From Climacium dendroides (Eukaryota > Streptophyta > Bryopsida > Hypnales > Climaciaceae): a stretch of 64,000 nt of DNA. The number at the start of each line of letters is the position of its first letter. The stretch's first letter is position 1. The stretch spans positions 36,394,001 through 36,458,000 of the forward strand of contig OX467082.1 in the NCBI GenBank assembly GCA_950106755.1. The letters run 5' to 3'. The notes under the pieces are model-generated. The model made no database searches. It was given only the letters and a program-made list of their open reading frames with translations, and was not told the DNA's origin. The position numbers and the translations under genes are program-made. Below, piece by piece: positions 49,862-62,227 of this stretch.

Positions 49862-50688
49862 TACTACTAGAAAATGGTATTCAAATCAACAAAAATTTAA
49901 TAATTTTTTGTTGATTTAGATAGTACAATGTCCAAATCAACAAAAAAGTTAATATTTTTTTGTTAAGAAGACATACCTTTCATTCATTGGTGATAAAAGA
50001 GATGTGACTTTGGTGCCATGAGTGAGGAGAAGACAAGCTCTTTATACAAATGGAGTAATAAAAGGTCAAACAAACTATATGGAATATGTGAATCACGCAT
50101 AGTCTTAATTCACAATGGTTTGTTCTATTTTTTACCACCCCATTGTATAAAGAGCTTGTCTTGTCTTCTCTTCTATCACCAATCTTCAAGTTACAAGAAA
50201 TTGGTCTTCTTTCTTCTTAATAAATTATAAAGTTTAACTTTTTTTTAATTAAATTATAAAGTCTAATTTATAGTCCTATCTATGTGTCGTTTTTTGCTTA
50301 TGTGGTGATTTGTATTGGGTTGATTTTTGGCTTGTTAGGTGGTGGCCATTCATTGAACTAATTTATAAATCAATTAATACTATTATTTTTTTGACTTGAC
50401 CACCATAATAAAATGAACAACAATTTTTTGTTAGGTATTGTCCAAGATAACACGACCATTGATACAAATAACATCAACACTTTTTTGTCAATTTTTTATT
50501 ATGGTGGTCATTGTTTTTCTACTAGCATGGTTGTCATACTGGACAAGTTACTATTCATTTCTTGTCCTGTAGGACGTGTTACTATTCATCAAATGTACCT
50601 TTCAAGTACATTTGATGAATAGTAACTCGTCCTACAGGACGAAAAATGAATAGTAACTTGTCTAGTATGGCAACCATGTCTACTAGTG
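49862..50688 (+). mobile_element. CACTA-like element, family D, with nested hairpin insertion
   Basis: The left end TACTACTAGAAAA and the right end TTTTTCTACTAGTG are inverted and match the CACTAGTAGAAAA terminus at 45086, with one or two changes at the left end. The right end is split by a hairpin element (50526-50678); removing that insert and one target copy restores the terminus. Inside is a second palindrome at about 50029-50171 (GAAGACAAGCTCTTTATACA paired with TGTATAAAGAGCTTGTC). Flanking triplets are TCT and TCC, so the 3-bp duplication is imperfect. No transposase. Confidence 0.65.
50526..50678. mobile_element. 153-bp hairpin MITE with 8-bp target duplication (hAT-like)
   Basis: A near-perfect palindrome with ends CATGGTTGTCATACTGGACA and the inverse, centre AAGTACATTTGATG. 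The 8-bp TCTACTAG occurs directly on both sides (50518-50525 and 50679-50686). An 8-bp duplication is characteristic of hAT-superfamily insertion, though the CATGG terminus is not the commonest hAT end. It sits inside the terminus of the family D CACTA-like element, so it is younger than that element. Confidence 0.85.
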
Positions 50689-51661
50689 TCCAAGGGATCA
50701 AACGTCGTACCACTTCACCTTTGACTAGATACAATTGATAAAGTGCGCTACATTTCAGTGTAGAATCCTTGAAGAATAGGATTCAAGAGCAATTGAACCT
50801 TAAAGTCATTATATGCAATGTGAATATATTCAAAAAGAGAAAAAAATAGAGCAAAATATTTGTCGATGAAAATTCACAATGGTTCGATCCATCAATATAC
50901 TTACGAGCTTGTGCTTCTCCAAATAAAATAGCTCACCTACAAATACAAAATTCACTTAACCTCAATCAAATTCCAAGCTCGTCCAAATGCAACAATAACG
51001 ACATAGACAGTTGTTGCAAATTACCAACGACCATCTCTCGACAACAACAAAGTTTTGCCTCATTTTTTTCAAACCCTACACCATCTCTTGATTTAATTGA
51101 ACAAGCAAGAACCCTATACGGTTGGCAAAACTCCCAAAATCTCCAAAATCTAAACTTCGGAAAAATAAGTACATGTCAAGGGTCTGCCAAGTCAGACCTC
51201 ACATCCCCACTTCAACTAACTACCATTGATGAAAACCTCCTTACCATCACAATAAAAGTGAGGCAATGCAATTGGAATACAACTTTATAGAACCGTTGCA
51301 TGATTATCATTGTAGCATTTAGTTTGAGCCAAAAAAGTTTATTTGGTCGTTTAAAGCTCTGCATACTATCCATTAAGGAATGATTTGAATTCCTAAGACC
51401 AATTTAACAACATCTATCTCCATCTACTTACAAATAAATGTTCTAAATTTTGTATTAGTCCTATCAATTTTCTAGACACTCCAACACTGACAACATCAAA
51501 CTTCTTTGAAGTTCAAATTGGCATAATAACAAAATAGATAGTTTAAAATAAAACAAAAAGACTCTTGAACCAATTAACAAAGGATATTACCCTTGTGATG
51601 TACCAGATCTAGATCTCTGAAAAAGATGTAGATCAATACCAACTACTCACTATAAGGAAAT
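50689..51661. other. Intergenic DNA
   Basis: No gene recognised; GC is slightly above that of the neighbours. Nothing further is supported. Confidence 0.45.
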
Positions 51662-51903
51662 AACGTTTTTTTATGTCTAAGGAAACAAGTCTTGGCATTC
51701 AATTTGACATGGAAGGGATCCGCGAAAATGTCTCTTAAAATTCATTATAATTGACAAGCGAAAACATACCAAAATTTGTAAAAACGTTTTTTTATGTCTA
51801 AGGAAACAAGTCTTGGCATTCAATTTGACATGGAAGGGATTCGCGTAAATGTCTCTTAAAATTCATTATAATTGACAGGCCAAAACATACCAAAATTTGT
51901 AAA
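51662..51903 (+). repeat. Recent tandem duplication, 121-bp unit x2
   Basis: Two adjacent 121-bp copies that differ at only a few positions (for example GATCCGCGAAAATG versus GATTCGCGTAAATG). Each starts AACGTTTTTTTATGTCTAAG and ends CCAAAATTTGTAAA. The high identity indicates a recent event. No coding role. Confidence 0.9.
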
Positions 51904-53000
51904 AACACACGTTGTTTTTCCTTTAACATTGCAAAAATGTGGTCTTCCAAGCTCTCCATAGTGCAACACGTGGATGCCATGTAAACACTACGCGGGCAAA
52001 GAGAGCCATGTAGGATTTTTTTAATCTAGCCCATCTATGACATAACACTTGACATTGCATTTGACGTGGTGGCAGAAGAGTGACATGGTAACCAATGAGG
52101 GTGACATAGCATATTTAGTTAGCACATTTTTATGCCATTTCAAAATTTTAATATTGTTTTTTGAGATGTCAACTTAAACATCTAAATGTTTTTGAAACAT
52201 TAATTGGTGCATATTGTATCAATATGGTAGGGCCAACAAAAGATAATTATTTAAAATAAAATAAAACAAAAAAATGTTGAATTCAACAAGAATAAAAGAA
52301 AACTTATCATCTACTACAAAAAAAATTGATGGTAAAATGAAGGAATTCTTTCATTGAAAGTTAGTAAGAGTGAAGGGTGGAAAAGATGTATTTCTATTTA
52401 AATCCATCATTTTTCTAAATAGAGGATATGTAATAATTTTAATGTGAAGCTTGATTGCAAAACATGTGAACGTAGTTTTAGACATTTTCTTGTTATTTTA
52501 GACTCATTTGACAGGAGAACATTATTTCAGACATTTAATATTGAACAAATTTCTTTCTTTACATATCCCACATAGATTGTTGCACCTCCTACCACTTCAC
52601 TTGTATAAAGACCTTTTCATTTCATCCATGATGTACATCCGTTCATTTCATTTTTCTTAATACAACATGCCATGTGATTACCCTTCCCCTAAATTTTTTA
52701 CATTTGATCAACCTTTTATCTTAAACCGTAGTAATTTTCACTAACTTATACTCAATTAAAAATGAATTTGTTTGTTGACGTGGAAGTCTATGTTTTTTCT
52801 GGACAATCCAAAAAACATCATGATGTCTTCAATTATATCAAATAAAACGTCAATGTCAATGATAACATCAACTTGTTTTTATAATAATGTGCCAATATTC
52901 TCCACAATGTCTATAAAAATTTACCTTTTCGAACCTATTTTTTTTAACATTGTCATGTTGTACATACATACATAGTGTAGAAATATATATTTTGTATTAT
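51904..53000. other. AT-rich intergenic DNA
   Basis: No gene recognised. Confidence 0.45.
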
Positions 53001-53635
53001 GTTGAGTAGCTTCAAAGTGACGCCTTCTCATTGAAGTGCAAGTCATCTATATAAAAAGAGGAATTCACTTAAGAGCTTCATCAAATTGAAGTAGTGTTAT
53101 TTATTTTTCACTTTAAATTTAGAATATTGAATTAGAGGGATTTTTTAGTCTCAAAATAAAGAGCCTTAACCAGAGATTGAATTTGAATTTTTATTGTTGC
53201 AACTGCCAAATGAGGTTTTTTTGCTACAGGATTTTGTATCACCACACAAGCATTCATAAAATGAAATTGAGTTTTCTCAAATGTTGTAATAACCTTGTAT
53301 AGAACAACGGTGTCACATTGTAAATGCAAACATTATGTAAAACATATGTTTATATGTTACTTGAATATATTTTTTATTATATTAATAATATAATAAAAAA
53401 TGACATCATTCAAAGTAGCTTCAAGGTAACACTTCTCTCTGATATAATAAGACAAACTATAAAGAAAAGAAAATCACCCTATAGCTTCATTGAATTGATG
53501 TAGTTTGCTTTGTGTTTTATTATAGATTCAATATGTTGAATTGAAAGGATTTTTTGAGTCTTAAGATGAAGAGCTTCAACTAGAGAATGGATTTGAGTTT
53601 CTTTGTCGCAATTGTTAAATCAACCCCAATTGTCA
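53001..53635 (+). repeat. Diverged direct repeat, about 400-bp spacing
   Basis: AGTAGCTTCAAAGTGACGCC with its downstream sequence (AGCTTCATCAAATTGAAGTAG, then GGATTTTTTAGTCTC and AAGAGCCTTAACCAGAGA) recurs about 409 bp later as AGTAGCTTCAAGGTAACAC, AGCTTCATTGAATTGATGTAG, GGATTTTTTGAGTCTTAAG and AAGAGCTTCAACTAGAGAAT. The copies are substantially diverged. No intact frame. Confidence 0.6.
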
Positions 53636-53639
53636 CTTA

Positions 53640-53960
53640 GTCTTACACCAATAAATGAGCACCCGCAAGAAGAAGCTAGGCCTTCTCGACCGCCGAAACA
53701 ACCTCGTATGAAGTAGCAATGAAACGGAAATCTTTATACAACACTCAAGCATTGGTTATTCTATTACAAGTTGGGTGTGATGAATCTAGCAACGAAGAAG
53801 TAACATTTGAAGGCTGTTTTGAGGGTTTGAATGGCAATTGGTATCATTGTATGGTCAAACCTATATAAGGAAGTTGTGGTCACCAATGATAGTTAAAAGG
53901 GATGGTTAATCTTTTAACAAAGGTCAATTGTATAGACTATGTTGCTACCACTATCAGGCG
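53640..53960 (+). pseudogene. Decayed coding relic, repeat family E (copy 1)
   Basis: Forward translation from 53746 reads QALVILLQVGCDESSNEEVT, followed by FEGCFEGLNGNWYHCMVKPI and then a stop. It is paralogous to the relic at 55496. Conservation of the reading frame between the two copies suggests a once-coding sequence, host-derived or element-derived. I do not recognise the family. Confidence 0.45.
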
Positions 53961-55429
53961 CATCTTCAATTTCTTGCAAATGGAGTGATATTCTTTTTGA
54001 GCTTTATTTTTTTAATCTTTAATGAACATCTAATAAGCCTTAGTTTTTTTGTTTTTATATTTAAAAATATTTTCAAATCTTAATTTGAATATGGAAAGTT
54101 AACAAAAAGGAAGATGGAGATAGCCAATCTTTTAATGAACTTTAGTTATTTTTTGGATAAATGAAAAGAGTAGATAAGGTTGTGGAAAAATCAAAAGGGG
54201 TATCCAATAGGGATTTAGTGCCCATGTGGATTAAGTATGGGTTGATGTGGCTCTTGAAGTAGAATAAGGAGTTGGGGTGTTCACCCTCCGTTTTCATTGC
54301 ATATTTTAAGAAATGTGTGTTTTTAAAGAAGAAGAACATTTTGTGTATACTATGGATTTCAATGAAACTTTGTGAGAATATTTTTTTTTACTTTTTTGTA
54401 TTCCAAAATGTATGGTACATTCAATTTGGAGTTGAGATTTAAGAGTTATGCTTAATGAAGTGAGGAAGGGTTAGTTACCAACAAAATTTGAGGACAATAG
54501 TTTTGAGGGCTTATAGAAGTTTGGTTGTAGTGTTTTTGATTTTGATATTTGAGAGTATTGTGTATAAAGTTGTTTTCTATCTATAAATCTAAATTTTTCT
54601 TAATTTGGAATTGAGATGAAAAAGTTATGGTTATTAGAGTGAAAAGGTGAAGAGCTACCACTCAAATCTAAGATTTTGAGGATGTTTCAACTTTGGCAAA
54701 GATTATAAAACATGTTTTTTAGTTTTTGAAGTTGATTTCTGAAAAAAAAAACATAGATGTTGGATATAGCTTTTTAATAGGTTATGGCACAAAATATTTG
54801 GAGTTTTTATGAGACCAAGACATTCTTCAAAGTAGAAGAGTGTACAATTGCCTTTAAAAGTGAAGGAGTAATCTTTAACAAACTATGAAATATGGACAAC
54901 ATCTTTTTTACTTATGAAATTTGGAGGATTTTATTTTTATTTTATTTTATTATCTTTCTAAAAAGCTAAGGTACATTTGGTTTGGAGTTTATATGCAATT
55001 TTGGTACTCATTCAAAGTTTAATTATATTTTCAAGAAGATTTTCAAGGATTTGAGTTTTTATACACAACTTATATGATTTGGTATACGATTTTATAGTAT
55101 TTATATATGATTTTATATAAATATTTATGTATTTTATTTATTTATATTATATAAGTAGAATATATTATATTTATACATGATATATATGAATATTGAGATA
55201 TTATATTTATGTATATTATACAAATATTGATACGAGATTACATGCATTGTTTATACAAAAATTGTATATGTTATGTATATATTTATTTATATGTAAAATA
55301 TTGCATATTTTATTCTATACGAGATTTCTTATAGCAAACGACACTTATATTTGTTTTGAAATAGTAATGCTTATCATTTTTATTATTACTTTTCCTCATG
55401 TCCTAAATTAAATCTGGTTGTAGCCAGAA
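53961..55429. other. AT-rich intergenic DNA
   Basis: No gene recognised. The part from about 55080 to 55330 is almost entirely A/T with TATATA-type repeats. Confidence 0.45.
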
Positions 55430-55745
55430 ACTCAGTGTTTTCTCAAAGAAGGACCTCTTTACTTGCCAACGGTGGCACAAGAACTTTTAGTGGGATGCTA
55501 GAGCGTTAGTGATTTTGTTGCAAGTTGAATGTATTGAATCCGATAAACATAAAGTGACATTTAAAGTATATTTTGAAGATCTAAACAATGATCAATACTA
55601 TTGTATGTGAAGCCTATCCAAGGAAGTTGTAGCCACCAACAATGGTTAGAAGGGTCAATCAATCCTTTAATAAAAGCAAATCATATAAATTATATTGCTG
55701 CGATTGTCAAATGCATTCTAAAGTTTTTATAGATGGAGTGAGGAT
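55430..55745 (+). pseudogene. Decayed coding relic, repeat family E (copy 2)
   Basis: Forward translation from 55496 reads ARALVILLQVECIESDKHKV, followed by TFKVYFEDLNNDQYYCM and a stop; it continues SLSKEVVATN in a parallel position to copy 1. About half of the residues match copy 1. The shared stops or frameshifts after the CM dipeptide indicate pseudogenes. Confidence 0.45.
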
Positions 55746-57379
55746 TATCTAGAAACTCTAATTTTTTACTTCTAAAAAGCATTTATTTGATATTAAACCT
55801 CATTTTTATACTTGAAGTATTTTGTAAAAATTATATAGTGTGATTTTAATTGTAGAAGGGAAAGATGATAATAGTTTGTATTTTAGGTGAACTTTAAAGA
55901 GATTTTTCTTCAAAAATAAATGAGCCTTGTAAGGATTTGAATGTTTGGAGGGCTATAGTGTGTAGTATATAAAGAGTTTTAAAATAAAAATCTAAGAAAT
56001 TGAGTATCATAATGTTGTGTTTTCTAAAAGCCCTCACTTGCTTGATTCAAAGTTGACATTTAAAAGTTGTGCTAATTTGAGTGAAGGAAGGTCTATTGCC
56101 TCTTATAAGAAAGGGCAAAGATTTTTGAATGACCATAAAAGACAAACAAATTTGGGTTTCTTTGCTATGAAGCTTTGAGAAAGTATGGAAAATGATATTA
56201 GCTTTTTATAAAATATTATTTGTTCAATTTGGAGTTTATATGAGTGAGTTGTGAAAATAGGAGTAAAAAAGGGTTTGCTGCCTTAAAGGCCAAGACTTCA
56301 AGCGGCCATAAATGATGGATAGAGTATTAAAATGAATTGTAATTTAAAAAAAGTAAAGAATTGTATTAGCTTTTCAAAAAGCTATTACTCATTTCATTTG
56401 GAATTTTGAAGCAATGGTAGCATTCATCTGAAATTCAACTTTAGAATTGGAATTGGGGACTTGGAGTTAAAGACTTAGAGTTCGAGTTGAAGGAAGAATT
56501 GTTTGTCACTTGTTTTTCATTGTAAACCTTTGTTATTGCAAACGGTTTGGATTAAACCAATGCTTAATATCATTTTGTGTCGTAGTGACAAAGTGGGGTT
56601 AATGGCCGACATAGTCAAGACTTGCTTGTTCTCACAGTGAAGTTGAATTTAATTAAAGTTGGTCACTGAGAATTTGAAAGTTTAGAAGCCATTTTCATCA
56701 ATGGCATCTTGTGGTATATTGTTGGTTCTATCCATTCGGTATCATGTGGTTTTTTATCCTTACCTTGAACTTTGATTCCTACAAAGTTGTATAAGATAGG
56801 CCAACAGAGAGCAATTTCACAACGATGTAAAAGATTCGACGTTCAAGATTAAAGATTTGTTTATGACAATGTTTTTTTTGTTCCTAAACCATTTTTGGTC
56901 ACAACCAAAATCCCCGTGATTTCTCAAGGCAAATCTCTTTATACATGACAACATCTTCATATTTTATTGAATATCATATGTTAGTGGTCAAACGCAGGCA
57001 AAAACTTAGGTTTTTTATAGTGACTGCATCAATTCCTAAAGTAGGATGATAAAAAAAAATTGGGTCACTTTTGAGGGTTGAATCTTCAAACAACAAGACG
57101 AGAAGATGTATTACAACTCTTTCAGTGATTAATATATGACAAATTATAGATATTTACATACAATTAATAAGAAAATGACGCATTTAAAAACATACTTAAT
57201 TGGATAGTTTATAACATCTTCTACCTTAGTAATCATCAAAATTATATAAAAAAAATCATCTTATAGTTACTTGTAACTTAATTCCTTACCTTCTTTTAGA
57301 TAATTCATCTTCTAATCTTTTAATTTGTGCTAACAAGGCCTTTGAACTTATTTAGATGATTATAGTATGGATCTATGGT
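55746..57379. other. AT-rich intergenic DNA
   Basis: No gene recognised. Confidence 0.45.
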
Positions 57380-57700
57380 CTCTAGCTATAAAAACTTTGG
57401 TCAAATTTTTTTCCTTTATGCACTTCTTGCCTCCCATATATGTTTTAGAAAATTGCAATAAACTTTGCAATAGTGCATCCAAAAAGTCATATTATTTTAG
57501 AATTTGAGGTTCAACTTACAAACTTGATGAAAGCATTGAGAATGACAAGTATCTCTTCTTCCAACAATTGTAGTGTACGTCTGAATTACTTGAGGTAGAC
57601 CCATAAAACTTTGGCCAAATCTTCTTCCTTCATGCATTTCTTGCCTACCACATATGTTTGAGATTATTACAGTAAGATTCACAAATCATACAATTTTAGG
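57380..57700 (+). repeat. Diverged direct duplication, about 216-bp spacing
   Basis: AAAACTTTGGTCAAATT, TTCCTTTATGCACTTCTTGCC and CATATATGTTT near 57388-57445 recur as AAAACTTTGGCCAAATC, TTCCTTCATGCATTTCTTGCC and CATATGTTT near 57604-57660. Downstream, GAATTTGAGGTTCAACTTA and GGATTTGAGGTCTAGCTTA also pair. An old tandem duplication. Confidence 0.65.
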
Positions 57701-58272
57701 ATTTGAGGTCTAGCTTATATACCTAATGAGAGCATTAAGAACTACAACAACAATGCTTTTGTAATTCAACTTGTCCAACTTGATTCAATTTGGTCATTTT
57801 ACACAAATCTCTTCTTTCTACAAAGACCTTGCTACTAACTTTACTAACCTCTAGAAAGATTTGATGCTCATCGTTGTCTCTTAAGGAGGTATAATGATAC
57901 TATCAAATAAAACTCTCAACCTTCAAAAACTAAATATAAATTTTTCAAATTTCAAAATCCTATACAACAAGTAAGAACCCTCCAAATCTCCAAAACCTAA
58001 TTATAGATATCTATTCCACTATGTCAAATACATGTTAGGGATCTACTTGGTGAGATCCTATATCCTTCATTCCAATAGTTCAACCACTTTCTGTAATATA
58101 ACTATAGATCACGTCATCTCGTAATGTAAATACAATAGTAGATAGCATTTAGAAACTCAAACTCAAATAGCAGAGTCGATGTCAAGTCATTGCCATAGTC
58201 AATGATAGCCAATAAATTAAGTATAAATTAAAAGCTTTAAGTTATAATAGTGTTTACTATTGATAAACATTG
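57701..58272. other. AT-rich intergenic DNA
   Basis: Nothing recognised. Confidence 0.45.
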
Positions 58273-59581
58273 TGTCGCAACTCTAGTAACACCTTACAAC
58301 TTCAAACAACCTTTAGAGGCCTTTCACAACTTGATAGATTTACTATGTTTTTATTTCAATGTCACTTGAATCACAACTCACTAACACTGCATATATCATG
58401 CACCTACAAGATTAGTTCCCATTTTCCAACTCATGTTACTAAATCCTAATATTTCGGACTTTAAACACACACTCCACATATGACATTAGGCATGTCACTT
58501 GGTGACATGAGGTGGAATTTCCATTGATGTTCAAACACTCAGTGAAGGCACTACTCTCCACCAGTGTTAACTGCCTTTGAATATCACCCCACTCTATCTT
58601 AAGTCTATTGAATGTGTATTTTTTCTTTTTGCATTGTAACTAATTGTAACTCATAACTCATTGGAAATGACCTGGCATGGAGTAGGACTCCATCCAATCA
58701 ATTTCACGGGACATACATATAAATGTCCCATGGTACTTTGGACCTAGTAGTGAAGTTGCATCATTAATTTTGAATCATTAAGACTCACTAAGGCTTCAAA
58801 AAGGAGGGAAGAGGGAGACCAACTCCTCGTATAGTACTTTCTATGACATTTGACAACCCCCCTAGTAGATCAAAGGGACTTCCAAAATCCACTTTGGTAT
58901 TACAAGACCACCCATTTTCAATTGAAATCACCAAATTACAACCCTATTTAGACTTTTGAACTTCCAAAAAGCATAACTTTGTAGCCAAAGCTCTAAATCT
59001 CACATGCAAATCCATTTTGGATATTTGAATAATGAGTACATGCCGATAGACTACTCACTTGGCTCATTTGGACAAGTTCTCACAAAGTTATGGCCCTCCA
59101 AAAATTTGGGTTCACTAGGAGTGACATCATGCCTTCACAACAACCCTTTTTTTGGCCATAACTTTGGACTTATAGCTTAGAACCTCATAAATCTTATCAT
59201 TCCAACTTTCTTGAATTATTGGCTTTTCAATGATATGCTACATGCTATATTTCTATGAAGGATTCATTAGGAACCTCTCACTTGTAGCCCTTAAGTGTCC
59301 TTGTACCATTGAGACATTGTCAACTTTGAACAGCCATAACTTCTAACCGACTAGTTCAAATTATATATTTTTATAAATAATTGAATGCGTCTTTTGAAGG
59401 ACTTTCCAAGCATGTATGATACACCATCATGCCCTTTAAATTTAGGATGCTATTGCGTCCTGTTTTCTAGAATCACTCATTTCTCCCTTTTTAAACTCTT
59501 GCAAGGTTTGGGAAGTCATCTCTAAGGTCCCCCTTACCCACTAAAGCACTTCGGGCACCTCAAGAAGATAGAAGTGTGACA
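58273..59581 (-). mobile_element. 1.3-kb dispersed repeat, solo-LTR-like (copy 2, inverted)
   Basis: About 1,309 bp; on the minus strand it runs from TGTCACACTTCTATC to AGAGTTGCGACA, so it has TG...CA limits. It is homologous end to end with 7856-9169 in the opposite orientation, for example TGGGTAAGGGGGACC and the TGGTCTCCCTC region. No coding frame. The flanking pentamers CATTG and CAAGC do not match, although CATTG recurs at 59586-59590, so the right boundary may lie a few bases further on. Confidence 0.6.
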
Positions 59582-61285
59582 CAAGCATTGCATCAAGTGC
59601 ATTCTATTCTATTGCCAAGCGCTTCTCACAATAATAGAAGAGTCACTAAGAACTATGTAAAGTTACATTGTATAAAAAAATTGTATCTAATTCTAGACTA
59701 TAGAACTTGTAAGCTTCTGCTTGATTTTTTCAATTGGGGAAATCACATTGATTAATGGAATGAAAAGATTATCAATGTGACAATCTCTCATAAGATTAAT
59801 CAATCTAGAAATACCTAGAATTATAAAAAAAATTAATTACTGAGAATTAGATGGTACGTAGATGATTAATTGAAGAAAATGACGTTGAGGTTTAGAATTA
59901 CTATTGCAAAACTTGAATAATACATGAAGATCACCTCCATCTTTGACTCAAGAACAACAAATGCTCTAATCCTTTTCCATTCAAGCACATTTTTTAGCAT
60001 ATTTTTCAATTTCAAAAATCTTGTTTTCTAATCACTAACAAGGTCAAGCATCATGGCATCAAAGACTGGTCAATCTTTCAATTTTGCAATTTCTCTACTC
60101 CAATACTCCGTCACCTTCCAATTTCACAAGTTACAGTGCTTAATATTGACCAATCTAAAGTTGAACACTTGAATGGCGTTCATTCTTTGAAGATGATGGT
60201 GGAAAATAGAAATGTCAACATGTTCACTCTACATGGCCAATGATCAATCATGTAGGATGGTCTTTTTTTTACTTGTGGACATGTATAAATTTTCTTTGGA
60301 CAATGTTTCTTTGAGTGCAAAAGTCACAACCTTCTCTAGGCCTCTTTCTACCTTTAATGGAATTTTAGACAATAGATTTATCCTTTGATTATATTGAGGT
60401 GATACGAAAAATTGTGCAAAAATAAAAAAAACAAAGGTCAGTGTAAAATTTCTCAACAAATTAGCAAACTTAATTGAATGTGCATGTATAACAAGTTAGA
60501 GTAACATGCTCAATGGTTAGGGAAGATATATATAAGTAGAAACCAAAAATTTTGGAGAATTTATTTAATGAAAAAAAATCTAAAAAAAATTTAGTATCCA
60601 TCAAAATTCATTTTTTTAAGAAAATTAAATATTTGGTAGAAGAGGTTGATCTTCACAACCAAATTCTATAGTAAAAATGTTATACCATTTCTATTGCTTA
60701 TAATGCCAATTTTTTAATTTGAAAAGCCTAATGGCATTAAAATTATCCTAAAAATTATGAAAGGCATCATCTTTTTATACTTAGTTTGTTTCTAATTCTA
60801 AATTGCATTTGGATTTTTTTATTCAAATTGTATTTTTGGGAGAATGACAACAAGATAATCTAATCACATTAGATTTCTTTCTTTCTAAATTGAAGGTTAC
60901 ATCTTATTTTAAACCTGTAATCTAATGTTGTATCCTATAATTCAATCCATACCTAATTCTAAATAGATTAATTATAGATGGTCAAAGCAAAAATATATGG
61001 TTATCTATTGTAGTGACTATTTCTGTCCATTTTGATGTAAATTTGGCTATATCAATTCTCTATATGATTTTCAATATTGTTGCTTTAAATTGAAGAATAA
61101 AGAATGAACCTTTTGCAATGTTTGCAAGTCACATTGTTATATTAATTGAATTCAGAAAATTATCACTTTTCAATCCATTTTAATACATTTAGCACCATGT
61201 TGTCACAATGCAAATCTAATTAATTATAATTTCATTAAGCTGAATGAAAACAATTGTTATTTGTTTTCAAAACTGACAACTCTTT
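59582..61285. other. AT-rich intergenic DNA
   Basis: No gene recognised. Confidence 0.45.
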
Positions 61286-61474
61286 CACTACAAGAGAAAG
61301 GGGTGTTTTAAGTAGTGTCCTCGACATCATGTCTTTTAAGTAAGTTTTTAAGTAAAATTTTACTAAAAAGATTGTCTTTTTAGTAATATTTTACTTAAAA
61401 ACTTACTTAAAAGACGTTACTTAAAAGACTTGATGTCTAGGACACTACTTAAAACACCCCTTTCTCTTGTAGTG
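61286..61474. mobile_element. 189-bp CACTA-type hairpin MITE, family C (copy 2)
   Basis: The same length and ends as the element at 44098-44286 (CACTACAAGAGAAAGGGGTG and inverse), with only a few substitutions between the copies. Flanked by TTT on both sides (61283-61285 and 61475-61477), a different 3-bp target duplication from copy 1, which shows independent insertion. Non-coding and strongly self-complementary. Confidence 0.92.
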
Positions 61475-62227
61475 TTTCTAACCTAAAATGAACATGTTCT
61501 ATACATGAGAGTCAAAGATAAATTTTGGATATACCCATATGAATAATGTACTCAAACAAAGAATCTAGAATTGAGTCATTTTAACTACCAACAAGATCTA
61601 ATAAAAAAAAATTTCAATTCAATAATAGAAGTTGTGCTCAAACCTTCATTCAAGTGATTTTAAATATTGTTACCTTACATTAGGTTGTAAGAAAGTCAAA
61701 TTGCATATGGGAGTTTAAGGTTATGAAATGGGCTAGGGTTTTGTTTTGGATTTGTTTAAAGTAAAAATTGGTTAAAGATTAGGGTATGGTAAAAATTAAA
61801 AAAATATAATTAGTTGATATGATAACAAATAGCCATTATAGAGGCAAAAAGTTTATAGCTTACAAGCACTTGTAAATAAGTAACCAATGTTCAAATGAGG
61901 TCATTCAAAATCTAACTACTAAATATACTATTATTATACATGCAATTGACTATCGATAGTAAAATTTAGTAAAAACAACCAATTGTAATGAACTGATGGG
62001 ATACCAACTAACATTGAAGACTTGAATTATCTATTTGTATCACATCAAATGTACTAAACATTGTACTATTACCACTACATTGCTCTACTAAATATAATTT
62101 GATAGTTTTTAGTTTGCAACTTGAACTATATGTACCAAAATTCAAAGCCTGATCAACTTCTAATGATTAGTTTTGGAGATATTAGAGCACATAATTGTAC
62201 ATGAGCTTGGCATCATCCTAATAGGAC
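61475..62227. other. AT-rich intergenic DNA
   Basis: Nothing recognised. Confidence 0.45.
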
